From contig CAMPDV010000256.1 in assembly GCA_946699065.1 (NCBI GenBank), forward strand, positions 62,001 to 126,000: a stretch of 64,000 bases of DNA, read 5' to 3'. Position 1 is the first letter of the stretch. Each line of letters starts with the position of its first letter. Position numbers and translations under genes: made by a program. Below, in pieces: positions 1 to 12,366 of the stretch. Below the pieces are notes generated by a model. It saw only the letters and a program-made list of their open reading frames with translations. It made no database searches and was not told the origin of the DNA. Source of the DNA: Loxodes magnus. Its lineage: Eukaryota > Ciliophora > Karyorelictea > Loxodida > Loxodidae.

Positions 1-2
1 CA

Positions 3-143
3 ACAGATGAGATAACTCCAACCTCAGAAGAGAAGCCCAGAAAGCAGATGAAATTTGCTCTGCACCAGGAGGTCTCAAAGTTCAATCCTTCTGGCCAGAT
101 GAGCATGGAACAGCTTCTAAGGTCACTTTTCTTGAGCTACTGA
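3..143 (+). CDS. 3' end of an unrecognised ORF, partial
   Basis: An open frame of 46 codons enters from the left edge and ends at TGA (141-143). It is hydrophilic at first (TDEITPTSEEKPRKQ) and ends LLRSLFLSY. It uses CTG, GAG, CAG and CTC codons and is far less AT-rich than its surroundings. The only similar composition in the window is in the zinc-knuckle ORF near 53.1-53.8 kb and in the R1 repeats, so it may be the tail of a mobile-element ORF. I do not recognise a family, and the TGA could be Trp in this code, in which case the end is further on. Confidence 0.4.
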   Translation, partial: TDEITPTSEEKPRKQMKFALHQEVSKFNPSGQMSMEQLLRSLFLSY

Positions 144-1127
144 ATACTCGTAAAATTTTCATTTAAATATTTTTGGTTATAGGTTAAGAGCTTAAATAAA
201 TCATAATTTTTTAAGTCTTTAAATTCTTCAATTAACTCTTTCAAGACCTCACATACTGGAATAGGTTTAAAAGTATCAAGGTCTCCGCAAGAAAATGTTT
301 TAGAGCTTTAAATTTTATAATACCTTTACAGCAAATCATATTAGAAGTTATAGGAAAATGTTCTAAGCTTATAAATCGATAAAATTTCTCTTACCATATG
401 TTTGTTAAGATTAGAGTAAGTGTAAATTGGAAATTATGAGGTGTTATTGTCAATTTCATCTAAAAATAAGCATTCTGTAGGCATTAAGTTCATTCTTCTT
501 ATTGAATCTTAATAAAATTTTTGTCTAATTTTATTTTAAACTAATCGTAGGAATTATTTGCTTTCTTTAACATCCACATAATCAATTTAAAAATGCTAGG
601 ATAGTTTCTATAATTTCTTAAAATAATTAAGATTACTGTTTTATTTTGAGTTTGTTAAGTATAAAAAAAATGGATTTAATAATCTTATATTAAATTAAAT
701 ACTGATCTTTTAAATATTTATCTATTCTTATTTTAAACATTTAAACTAATTTCCTTTTAGTTTTTTCAGTTTTCTTTATTATAAAAGATCAATAAAAATA
801 AATTATTCCTAGAATTGTATATACTGTTTTACCCCAGAGCTTTATTACGAATAGATAGAAAAGCTTTAAAATAAATATTAATCTTATTATATGATTCTAT
901 TATAAGTATATTATTTCTTTAAAAATATTCTATTTACATTATTTAATTTAACTTTTTAGTCAATAATACTCCAACAAATATTTGCTTTTTTTAATTAAAA
1001 TATCAATTTGATCCTTAAATATAGATTAATATATTCTCCTCTCAAAGAATTTACTTAGAAACATAAAGAAAAGGCGGAGAATTAAAAGGAGAAAGATTAA
1101 AAAAAAGTTAAAGTTCATCGCAAGAAG
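144..1127. other. AT-rich intergenic stretch
   Basis: Very AT-rich sequence with many homopolymer runs. I see no frame with convincing codon structure, no RNA gene and no repeat shared with the rest of the window. Confidence 0.4.
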
Positions 1128-1435
1128 TTAATTAATTAATTTCAACTAAAAAAGTTTTTGGACCGGAAACTCCTTTCCGATTGCACGACCCGACGCTCTC
1201 TTTTTATGGAATAACGGGGATATCCTGTTATGCTCCAGGCACAGCAGCAAGGAAAATCCATCGCTATGAGCAGCCAGGCTTCAAGCCCATACCAAGAGCG
1301 GATAATCTAGAAGACAGCGTATCCTTGAGAAAATGACTCTGACCAAAGACTTTCTCAGCGACAAGACATGAACTTTTTCCTAGCCAGAAAGTTTAGTCAA
1401 GAAGGTCAATCTCAGCTCCCACCATCTTTTCAATT
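1128..1435 (+). repeat. R1 repeat, copy 1 (SINE-like)
   Basis: A GC-rich block of about 310 bp set in AT-rich DNA and preceded by a TTAATTAATTAAT tract. The same block recurs at 29920-30232 (minus), 30551-30863 (plus) and 32347-32666 (plus). Shared landmarks are a start near GGACCGGAAACTCC, the core GAGCAGCCAGGCTTCAAGCC, and an end near CAGCTCCCACCATC. The core contains GGCTTCAAGCCC, which resembles a Pol III B box. TGGAATAACGGGG lies about 70 bp upstream and resembles an A box. This is compatible with a tRNA-like SINE; the promoter reading is inference. Confidence 0.7.
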
Positions 1436-2880
1436 ATATTATATAATTAAACAATTCTCTATAATTTTCTTTCTTATTTTGAAGATTTTAGTGTGGTAGT
1501 TATGCTAAATTTAAAAATCTTGAAGAAAGTTTGTTAAACTTTTTTTGTAGTCATAAATGAAATAACTGTTTTAACTGAAGTAAAAATAAGCAAATTATGC
1601 TAAAAAATTACGAATGAAAAATGGAAAATAATAAAACTAAAATGTTTATAATTGAAAGGAGCAAAAATTATAACTTTTTTATAATTTAAATGTTTTTTGT
1701 TTTTAGTCATTAAAAAATCTGAAATCCAGCATTCTAGCTTAATATTTATAGAATAAAGTGTCTATTAAAGCTAATAATAGATAAAAAATTTATATAAACT
1801 TTAATTTTGCTTAAGAACCCAATTTCGGAATTAAGAAAGCCTTAAATACAACATATAATAACCTCACTAGAATCTATACTTGAGAATTGATCTTTTCTAC
1901 GCCTAAAATGTAGATAATGCCAAGTCATCATCGAATCTGCAATCCATTGTAAATATTGCGAAATATTAGACTCCAAACCTCCTTATCTAAATCTCATATT
2001 TCCAAAATAGTTAAGAAAGCACACTACCTCTTACACCAATTAAAGGGTACAATAACCAAAATAATTACTTGAATTTAACTGCTTGTACATTCCCCTTTTT
2101 TTAAATATTTAATTATAGCATTTTTGATATTATACTAAATTATTCTATTAAAGTTAACTTTTTGAGATTAAATTATTATTAAAAAAATACAAATCTAACG
2201 TGTAAACCTAAATATCTTAAATAAGTCCTTATATTTATATGTAAACCAGAGAAAGCCTTAGAATTTATTTTTGCAAATAAATAAATTATTTTTTATATAA
2301 GTGATTAAGAAATTACCTCCTTAATAAATAAAATTTTATACAATATTCTATTTATTTTATTAATACTGCATATAAATTTTTTACTTACTTTGGTTTTTCT
2401 TATGATTTGGATATTTATGATTAATTAAACAAAATTAAAAAATTTAAGTTGCTAAATTTCTGTTAAAATGTTAACAACATTTTTTTTAATTAGACATATA
2501 TTATTATGCTAATATAATTAGTATACTTAATATTTTTAAATCATAAAATAATAATAATTTCATAAATATTATGTAAAAGAGTATTGAAATTTCAAAATTT
2601 TAATTTAAGATTAAATATGAAATTTTTATAATGATCTAACATGTTTCACTCACTTATTTCTATTATTAAAATTAACTTAAGATGACGATAATAATTTCAA
2701 CTTAATTTTTTATAATATCTACTAGATTTTTTAATTTCTTTAATATTAATATAAATTAATAAATTTAATTATTTACATTTTTTTTTAAGCTTTAGTCTTT
2801 TGTATTTTTACTTCTTTTTAAACTTATAATTTATTTTTTTTAAGAATATTTTAAATTAAATTAAATTAAATTAATTTAAA
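1436..2880. other. AT-rich stretch without recognisable gene
   Basis: Low-complexity AT-rich DNA, including a run of short TTAAA repeats near 2855-2885. No coding, RNA or repeat signal that I can support. Confidence 0.4.
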
Positions 2881-3128
2881 TTAAGTTAGATTCTCCTTTC
2901 TGCTTTAATGGACCTACAGAATGGTTAAATTTCTTGTTTCTCTCTACGATACTACCTAAATAATACTTACCTTTCCTCAAGAAAGGCTAGAAAGGATGAG
3001 ATCAGAATGGAATGATTTTGCCCTCAAAGCTGAAAGCTTCCAAACAGTGTTGGTGTTCAGTATTAATTGCGCACCTCCGCTTACTAGATTGTTAAAAACT
3101 TCCACAGTCAATTTCCATCTGGTCTCCA
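2881..3128 (-). other. GC island with an open frame on the minus strand
   Basis: A GC-richer block of about 250 bp. The minus strand starts at an ATG at 3128-3126 (METRWKLTVEVFNN) and stays open to the edge of the island if TAA/TAG are Gln and the TGA after LSSLS is Trp. No known domain is visible. It could be a gene fragment or the remnant of a mobile element, since it ends where ordinary AT-rich sequence resumes on both sides. Confidence 0.3.
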
Positions 3129-3540
3129 TTTTTTATATAATTTTAGATAATTAATAAATTCTAATTTTATACTTATTTTATGTTAATTTTTTAACTTAAT
3201 TTTGATATATTTATAATTTATACCGCTTAAACAATTTTGAAAACTATTAAGTTTAACTAGTATACTAATAGTATTTTAATTTCTAATTTAATAAAAATTT
3301 ATTTCTAAAGTTCATATAATTTAACCATTTTGATTTCTGTTATTTTAACTTTTGCAAAAGTCTTGAATAAAATGAAATTTTAGTAAAAATAATAGATTGA
3401 ACGTGAGCTTAGTCATTAGAATAAAACTAACAGAAGTAAATTAAAAAAATGAAGGAAAATAATGATCCAACTAAAGCTGCATAAGCAATAGTTTAAACTA
3501 TAATATCATAATTATGAGTTTACTTTTTTTAATGAATATA

Positions 3541-3740
3541 TGGATGTCGGCCGTGGTCAGAAAAACTAGTATGTAATCTGGTGCAGTGTATTCTTCAGTG
3601 TATAATGTATTGCGAGTAATCACGCACTAGATATTACCTGGGGAAAGGTGGAAAAGCTCGGAAGAAACAAATCTAACTTACCCGGAAGTCCTCGCTAGCA
3701 GTATGTACATTTGACTAACGGACCTTCTAATGGCTTAATT
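3541..3740. other. GC island of unknown nature
   Basis: About 200 bp of markedly higher GC (TGGATGTCGGCCGTGGTCAG to roughly CTAACGGACCTTC). A plus-strand frame is open through it in ciliate code (MSAVVRKTSMQSG) and continues into AT-rich sequence, but without true stop codons openness is weak evidence. I find no second copy in the window. Confidence 0.25.
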
Positions 3741-5299
3741 ACTAATTCTTATTTTGATCTTGTTCAAGAAGACTTGAGCATTTGATTCAAGATTTGAGAA
3801 TAATCTTTATTAAACAGATTCTAATTTGGAGAAGTTGACATGACTCATTGGGCAGTAAAAGTGGCAACAAGAAGAATGAGAACACTTTCTTTTAATAATA
3901 ATATTGAAAGAACTGAGCGCCATCGAGGTATTACAAGTTCTATAATCATATTTATATATCTGATATTTTAAAACCATAAAGGCTACCGTAACAATTTTCT
4001 ACACAATATTCTTACAATTGACATCGAAAGTAGATCCGATTTTTCACATTTACTATCAGAGAAATTTCTTAAGCCATAGTTAGGAGTTAATCGGAACTTA
4101 AAATTTTTCAAAATTATAATCGTGCTAGCACTTTAACTTTATATTAATAGATTAATTTGAATCTTGTTCTACATTTTTTTCACTTTCTTAGTTTTCCAGT
4201 ACCATTACTCTAAATTTTCGAGTTTTAGTATTTTTTTTAAAAACCCAAGATTTTTGAGTATTTCACCCTTGGCACTTTTTCTTGTCTTTACTTTGTGGGT
4301 GAGTGTTTCAAGTTATCTGATGACACTTTATAACTCATTTCCTGATTCTATTCTCTATTAATATCTATTTTAAAATTTTTAGATGCTAATTATATCATTA
4401 TTAGTTTCCTCTTCTTCATTAAAAGAAATTATAGTGAAATTTTATCACATTTATTCAGAAGTTATTAAACTATTACATTTAAGAAGGAGTAAATATAAAA
4501 AGATCTAAAAATAATTTCTTAACATATTGGATTATTTTGATAATTTTTTTTAAGACTTTCATTTCTCATTAAATAGACTTCTGATAATTAAAAAATATGT
4601 TTTTTATGAACAGTCTAGATATTGCAAAAGAGAGTAAAAAAATGTTCTATCATTTCTTCACATAAATTATTTTATAAAAAATTAATGAAGTTTTAAATTT
4701 TAACTTGATGAATATAAAATAACTTTTTCCATTAATTTAATATATTTTATTTTTTATTTTAAAATAAGAGACTTATTATTCAATAGTATCTCTAACTTTT
4801 TATTTAAGATTCTAATTTTTAATGTTTTTTCATTCAATATTTCGATTTTTTTTTTTTTTAGATACAAATTTTATATTTTTAAACTTTTCTCTCAAAGATT
4901 ATACAATAAAAGTGCATTTTATTATTTAAAAAGGTTTAAAGGATGTTTAAAATTTCTTTCAAATTTCTTGATTTTATATTTTTTTATAATTAGCATCAAG
5001 CTTAAAAGTAGGATTATAAAGAAATTTTATGAAGACCGTGCTTTAGATTAAATTTATATCAAATTACTTTTTCTTCTTTCTTAATATCTTAAATTAATCT
5101 TTTCCTGCGTATATTTTTCTTTAAGTTGAATATATCTTTTATTAAACTAAAATTAATTTTTTCTATTATATTAAATATTTTCTTTTTTTATTCGTTTTAA
5201 AATAAAAAAATGGAAAAATTTTAAACCTGTTAAACGCTGGATGAAAAACGTAAAGATTTATAATTCTATATTATATTTCATTTAATAAAATAAAATAAA

Positions 5300-8200
5300 T
5301 ACATTTTAATAAAACCAATCTAAAAAAAAAAGTTTTAACATTTCTACAAAAAAGTTTAAAAAAATTAAAAATTAAAAAATAAATTAAAAATAAACTTTAA
5401 AAAGTAAATCGTAAGTAATAGTAAAGCCAAAATACATTATATAAGATAAAAATATTTTAAACGAAAATGTTAATGAAATAATAAAAAAAATAAAAAATAC
5501 AAAACATGGAATTTATAACCTTATATTGAAAAAATTGTATGTCTAAATTAAAAAATTAAAACAAAATTAATAGAAAGATTGAAATAAAACGAATAAAAAT
5601 AGCCAAAATCTTAAATTTTAAACAAGCAAATTTCAAAAATGGTAAAAAAAATTAAAAAGGAAACATAAAAACTTTATTAAAAAATGAAAAAAACTACTTA
5701 CAAAATAAAAATAAGAATTAAAAAAGAAAAATAAAGTCAAAAAAATGAAAAAAATGAAAAAAAAAAATCTAAAAATGAATCAATGAAAATCCCGAATTTA
5801 AAAGTAATTATTGAAGACTACAATATAAAGAAAAGTAAATAATAATAGTTTGAAGTAGACATAAGAATCAAATTAAGGAAAACTGAATGAAAACTTAAAA
5901 AAAGAACTTTCGAAAACTTTAGAAAAATTTAATAAAGAGTCTAAGAGAGAAATCGAAAGTAAAAAAATAAAAATTTTAAATTTCATATACTGTTCTCATT
6001 CAAAGTACAAGTAAATAAAGAATACTTTAATTTAAAATTATAACATGCAAAAAAAGAGATCTTACAAATAAAAGAAAAAATTATATTTAAGTAAAACAGA
6101 AAAAAAGAACTCAAAAAAAAGAGGTCAAAATACGAAAAACTAACTCTAAAAGGAAATCAGAAACATGAAGAAAAAAAGCAAAACTTAAAAATATCAAAAC
6201 ATTAAAAAAATTAAAAAGAAAATAATACCTTAAATATAAATGAGATTGTTAAAGAAAAAAAATTTTTTTTTTTATTATAAAAAAGAACATATATTAAAAT
6301 ATATTAAAAAAAAATTGCAGAAAAGAAGAATATGAGTCTGCGATATCTTTCGTTAAAAACGAAAACAAAACAGAAAAAAAAAGTTAGTTGTTTAAAAAGT
6401 CGATATCAAAAAAGTCTTAAAAAAAGCACTAAAAGAAAAAAAACAAAAAAGACAAAACTTATAAAATTATGTAAAAGCTGAAGAAGACAAAAAAACATTG
6501 ATAATTCAAAGATAAAAAATAAAAAAATAGGAAATAAAACGAATATAAGCCAGAAGAAATCTTATGAAATAAATAAGCCAAGATTAAAAAAAAAATAGAA
6601 AAAGGCTGCTTAAATAAAAAGACATAAAGCTTAGTTAGAGCAAGCTAAAATAAATGAAAAGCAACCCAAAGCTTAAAAAAAAGAAAACTTGCAATATTTT
6701 AAGGCCTGAAGTAAGCAAAGCTTATTGAGTACTAAGAATATTTTTATAAAAGAGCGGAAGATTTTTTTTGGTATTGTTATTCTGATTTTTTTAAATATAA
6801 ATTTAAAAGAAGAAGCAAAATCATCATGTTTTTCCCCTTTTTTTTTAATTTGATTTTTTATTTCTTAACTCTTTTAATTTTTTTTATGTTTATATCTTTA
6901 CAATAATCTTTTTTTTTGAATTTTTTCTTATTTTTCTGGCACTTCCTTTTTTTCAGTTTTGATTATTCTTAAAATATTTCGATATTTTTTACATATTTTA
7001 TACTTCGATTAAAAAACTAGGAGTTTTTAGTTTTAACATGTTTTCTTTCATTAATTTTTTTACAATTCTTATATTTGCATTTTATTTTATTTGAATTTTT
7101 TGATGACTCCTTTTTTTTTCTATTTTTAATTTTTAAAAACATTCAATTAAAATTTATTTAATATCTTTTAAAAATATTGTCTGTATTGAAGTGTTTAACT
7201 TTTTTTTTAAAATCTAAATTATAAAGAAGCATGTTTCAGATTATATTTCTTCTTTGAGGTATTTTTAACTTATGATATTACACTACAGTCTTCTTAAAAT
7301 ACAACCTTTTTATTTAGATTTAAATTTAAATCTTTTTCTTCATCAATATTTCCTTTACAAAACAGCACAAAATGACTTTTACCCTCCAGCCATCAAAACT
7401 TTGCTTAGTAAGCTGAATTTACTTTTTTATATTGAATATCTTTTTCTACAGTTTGATCTAAATTTCTTTGTTTTTTTCCTTTATTATAAAGATCATTTTA
7501 AACACCTAACTCTTAAGTTTTATTTGCTATACTTATTAGTTTAATTTTGTAAGCTTTTTAGTTGCGCATTTTCTCTTCACTTAATCTTAACTTTTCTTTT
7601 TTTATCACTCTATTCTTTGGTTATTTCAGGTAGGGCATACATTTTTTGATATCTATTAGGTTAGTTGTTCCAATTTGTCACAAGTTTTTTTCTGCAATTT
7701 CTTTAGAATTTCTTATCAGAATCAAATTTCTTTTGTCCATTTTCGAACCTCTTAATTCCCATTTTTTTACTGTAAGAACTTCTTTATCATTTTTTCTGTT
7801 TTTCTTTCTTTTATTAACGGACTTTATTGAGACTCTTTTCGATGAAATTTAAGATTCATGTTTAGATAGTTTCCTTTATGGAAATTTATATTTCTTCTTG
7901 ATTCTTATTTTTGGTTTGAAGACAAAGACCTTTATAATAATAAGCATCTGCGTATTTATTATCAAGTTAAATGATTGATTGAAAAATTACATTTCTTCAC
8001 GATAATTTCCTAATTTTTAGAGGGAAAAACCTTTATTTTTAAGTTGATTGGATCGGCATTGCTTAGTTTTATAGCTTAGTTAAAACTTTCATTGGTTTCA
8101 TTTGTTTTTCCTAATTTTTTCAGATCAACTACTTTATTATATGAGCACTTACATTATTAGATCCTGCTTGAGATCTATATTGTAGCTCTAGGGGGCTTCG
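5300..8200. other. Long A-rich to T-rich skewed region
   Basis: From about 5300 to 6770 the plus strand is extremely A-rich (poly-A runs every few bases). At about 6775 it switches abruptly to T-rich and stays so to about 8200. Each half looks like decayed Lys-rich coding sequence in convergent orientation, but I cannot hold a single frame for either half. It may be two old inserts meeting tail to tail or a degenerate inverted pair. Confidence 0.3.
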
Positions 8201-9029
8201 TTGCATTTTTCTAACTTTTAAAGTACAATTCCTTATTAAAATGAAAATTTGCTTTTTTAGGGTCTATTATAATAGCTATATCAAAATATTCGATAGCTTC
8301 AATACTCTTTCCTTCTTTTCCTAATTAAATTCCTTATTAATTATATTATTACGCTTGAGATATTTTTTACAATGTCAAAAGCAAGTATTGACACTTGAAT
8401 AGATAAAGTCAATAATGTAATTTTTAATTAAGTAATAAATATTTTATTATATTTGATCTTTCTCAATTTAAATACATTTACTAGAATATTATTTATCTAA
8501 CTCTTTTAGTCTTATATAGATTTAAATTATTTACTTATGATAATTATATTATTAAGATTTGTATAGTAGTTGTAATAGTTTACTTACAATAATACATATC
8601 TATTATATTTCAATTAATTATTGCTAATTATGTTTATCACTTATAGTTTTTATTATATAGCTACTTTTAATTTAATATCAATCTTATTTCTTTTATTCTA
8701 TTTTTATTCTGTTTCCAAACTTAGAAAATGCTAGTTATCCTATTGATTTCTATTTGTTGGTTTATTTCTTTATAACAATAAATATTTGTAAATTTATGCT
8801 ACTAGTTAGAAAAGAATATCTAAGTAGCTTTCGCTCTAAAGGTAGAAATTAAAATTATAGTGCTGCTAAGATGTTAATCAATAGCCATTCCTATTTGTAC
8901 TCTACATACCATGATATAGCTATTAGAACAAATAAGACTTAACTACTAATTCATTATTATTCTAACTTCTATCCTAGTTAGTAATCTACTAATTAAATCA
9001 ATATTCATATCCAAAAAACTATATCAAGA

Positions 9030-9840
9030 TTATGAGAATGCTAGTAAGTAGATAGAACATCTAGAATTTCTGAAAATAGGTTGAGAAAGAAGTAAATAAG
9101 TTAGGATTATTTAAAAGCTTAAAATCATAGAAGATGCTAAAGATAACAATATATAAACATTTTAAGGTAATGCTAATATATTAGTGTCTAGCTAGTCAAC
9201 TATAAACTTTTTCCTAATAGGTTGCTAATTACAGATAGAAAGGAATAGATCTTTAACATATGCATTTAATTTAAATATGAGTCTAGATATTGAAGTTATG
9301 ATATAAAGAAAGATATATTTAAGCATTAAATGACAAGTACTTGCTTAAGAGAGAAAATAAATTAGTCTAAACTTGTAGCTTAGTAGGAATATTTAAAGAT
9401 TAAAATTGTTCTAAATTTAGTGGAGAAATTAATATATGTTTGGTTTTAAGAACAAGTAGAAAATGTAAAGCTACTCAATAATATACTTTATAAAGCCACA
9501 TTCATATCGTTAGGAGATTTGAACTTTATAGGTATCTTAGTTAAGTAATTTTTAAATTGAAGAAAAATTAAGAGAAAAAATCAAGATTTTTATAATTAAT
9601 GTATCAAAAAGTCCATATTGAATTTTAGTAATCGAAGAAATTAAGTCAACAATATGAAGAGTCTGAAATGCTTAGTCAGCAGACATAATAAACTTACTAA
9701 AAAAAGAAATAAACTTAAACGGATTTTCTTGCAAACCTAAAAGTGCTCTTCTATTAAATTAAAGAGAGGATAGTAGAAACCCTAATATCATTAACTTTTT
9801 AAGTAAAATGATAAAAATGATTGAATGAGTCTCTGAATTT
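9030..9840 (+). pseudogene. Gene X, left-arm copy, frameshifted and truncated
   Basis: Homologue of the right-arm gene X (49600-51473, minus). The shared core is IERNRSL, FNLNMSLDIEVMIQRKIYLSI. Directly after that core the left copy has one extra base (ATTAAATGAC against ATAAATGAC in the right copy), which breaks the frame. Several further differences follow. Homology stops near 9840, where the left arm passes straight into sequence matching right-arm position about 48670, so roughly 2 kb present on the right is missing here. I read this as the dead copy of a gene still open in the other arm. Confidence 0.55.
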
Positions 9841-10899
9841 CCTTTTTAGAATGTAGATTTAAAGGAAAATAACTAGATTAAGAAGGAACGATAATTTCTT
9901 CTTAGTTTTGCATAGTAGTTAATGTGTCGTCAGACTGATTTGTAATTTCTTTTTAATCTTCGAGTTTTCTTTTTTACTATTTTTAAGAAATAATTGTTTT
10001 GTCTCTCTATCTACTCTACTCTTTATCTACCCATCATCATTGATATAGTCATTACTCATATATTGGTCTTTAGTTTACTGATGTATTTAAGATTCATTAA
10101 CATCACGTTATGTATTATTTATTTATGCTATAAAGTTGCTTTAATAAAGTAAGTCGGGCTATCTTCAGCCATAAGATAGATCTAGAAGTTACTTTTAGGA
10201 TAGTTAAGTCACTTCCTTTTCTCATTTTAACCTTCCTTCATATAATTACCATCTTAAGGAGGATGAACTGCTTATGATATTTAGGATATAGTTTTATTCA
10301 TTTGCAGTCTAAGCATCTTTTTGAGCATTATATCGCAATAAAAAGACTATAAAGAATCAAATAGAGATAATAGAAAAACTAGCTGATATAAAGACAAGAT
10401 AGTCAAAAATAGTTTCTTCAGTGTTAAAAAACGTGAAAATGCATGAAATGGAATTTAAGAATAAAATAAAGAAGTTAAAATAATAGCCTACTAGATTTTC
10501 TTAAACTATATTAGGATCTTTAACAAACTACTTCTTTACAGGCATTCCTAAACCTACTAAAGCGTAAATCCAAAATCTTAGCCATAATTTTTCTATTAAG
10601 TAGCAATTACAAGGTTTACCAGAAAGCATCACGAAGCAATAGTAAAATCTATATGCAAAACGAAAATTTTTTAGAGTTTGGGATTGAATCTTTAATCAAG
10701 GAACTATCATGAAAACATTAATTGTTCATTAAGATAGTTTTGGTCGCTTTAAAGAACTAAAATATAAAGCTCTATCTAAATTTTCTTTTTTCTTTGACAT
10801 TACATGTAGAATTATAAATATATAAATTGAAAAATATTAAACATAAGATTACTAATGATTAAGCAGGAACTGGATGCTTATAACTTGACTAATTTCCAT

Positions 10900-12366
10900 T
10901 ATCCTCTCTTTTTTCATTTAAATTCAGTCCTAAGTTTGATTCTTCATAATTTTACATTTCTTCATTTCTCTCTTCCTAAATTTGATTCTCTTAATCTTGC
11001 TTATCTTCATTTTTTCCTCATTTTCTTGTTCTTCTACCTCTTATATAACTTAAGCGAGCATAATAAGTCCTGACTAACTACAATTTACACCTATAATAGT
11101 TAGCTAGTTGGATTTTTTCTATTGAGTATGATGTTCCATTATCTCATTTGTATTCGTTGATATCTCACATTTGGCACACTACATTTGAAGGTGTTTAAGT
11201 TTGGTTATAGCTTAGAACATATTCAACTTCGATTTTCAATTTCTTCAGTTTACCCTTCTTATATAGAATCTATCTCTTCAGATATTTAATAAACAGAAAG
11301 ATTTAAATAATGGATATAACTAAAATCATCCATTTCACATGAAATGTTTCTTCAAATAGAAAGATTACAAAAAAACATCCTTTAATATCATTGAGTAGCT
11401 TATAATTAGGAAGAAAAATTCCCTTTACTATCATTATTTCTCCTTTAGAGTTTCAACGGTTCAGATCATGAAAAAGAAAAGATTCGAGTCTCATAACTCT
11501 ATTTCTTTAGTAGGGATTTCTTTCTCCTTTCATAGAATAGAAGAATTATTTAAAGATTTATCAAATTTAGATTTTAGAAGTTTTATATGCAAAAGTACTA
11601 TTATTTATATAGTTAAAGGTACTTCATCTAGTTATTAGACTAGCTTATACTTCTTGTTCAATGTTAAGCTTTTTATATTAGAACTGTTTAATTATCTACG
11701 TAAGCAAAGACGTCTAATTTTAGGATATTTGGTACTTTATTTGCTAGTTAAGACATTGGTAGATACTATCTATATAACTCTGCAGGTTTTCAGATGTTAC
11801 GTTTAGTCTAACTCCTTAGTAACTTGCAACTGCTATTGCCAACTATTCTTGCTTCTCTATTTTTTAGGATAGATATCATAAGAACTATTTCATATCTAGA
11901 GGAGAAAAATTAAGAGTACTTAAATAACTAAAAGCTTTTAGTGCTAATATTCTTAATCTAATTTAAAGGAAATTCTTGATAGAATGATCCCGTACAAAAG
12001 AACCGGTATCTTAAGGGATAATCTTCATCTAAATCAGTAGCATAATCACACTTTAGAGTAAATAAGATATCTCATACTTTTCCTTTTTGAGAGCTCATTA
12101 AAAAATTTTCAGCTTGAGAAGCTCTGTATAGATTATTTTTGGCTAGTACACTTGATCACTCTTTATACTTCAAAAGTTAATATATGATAATTTCCTTACT
12201 CTAGTTCTTATGCCTTAATTTATATAAACAATTTAGTGACAAAGAAGGTAGCAGATTAGCAAAATCTACCAGAACTATGGTATCAAGAAGCTGTCTTATA
12301 TATCTACACTTGAATTAGAAGCAACTCTATACATTATAAAAATTAGCTGGATTTATTTTGCTATAT
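10900..12366 (-). pseudogene. REJ/GPS receptor relic, left arm
   Basis: The minus strand around 11.95-12.25 kb encodes AENFLMSSQKGK, an in-frame TGA (12072-12074), then DILFTLKC and EDYPLRYRFF. This matches the right-arm relic (46206-46380) and the REJ repeat of the large gene at 58-64 kb, which has a TGA at the equivalent place. After CTSQK the frame shifts relative to the right copy. The gene is interrupted on its 5' side by about 2.9 kb of extra sequence (12366-15283). REJ domains belong to the stalk of polycystin-1-like membrane proteins. Probably non-functional. Confidence 0.55.
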
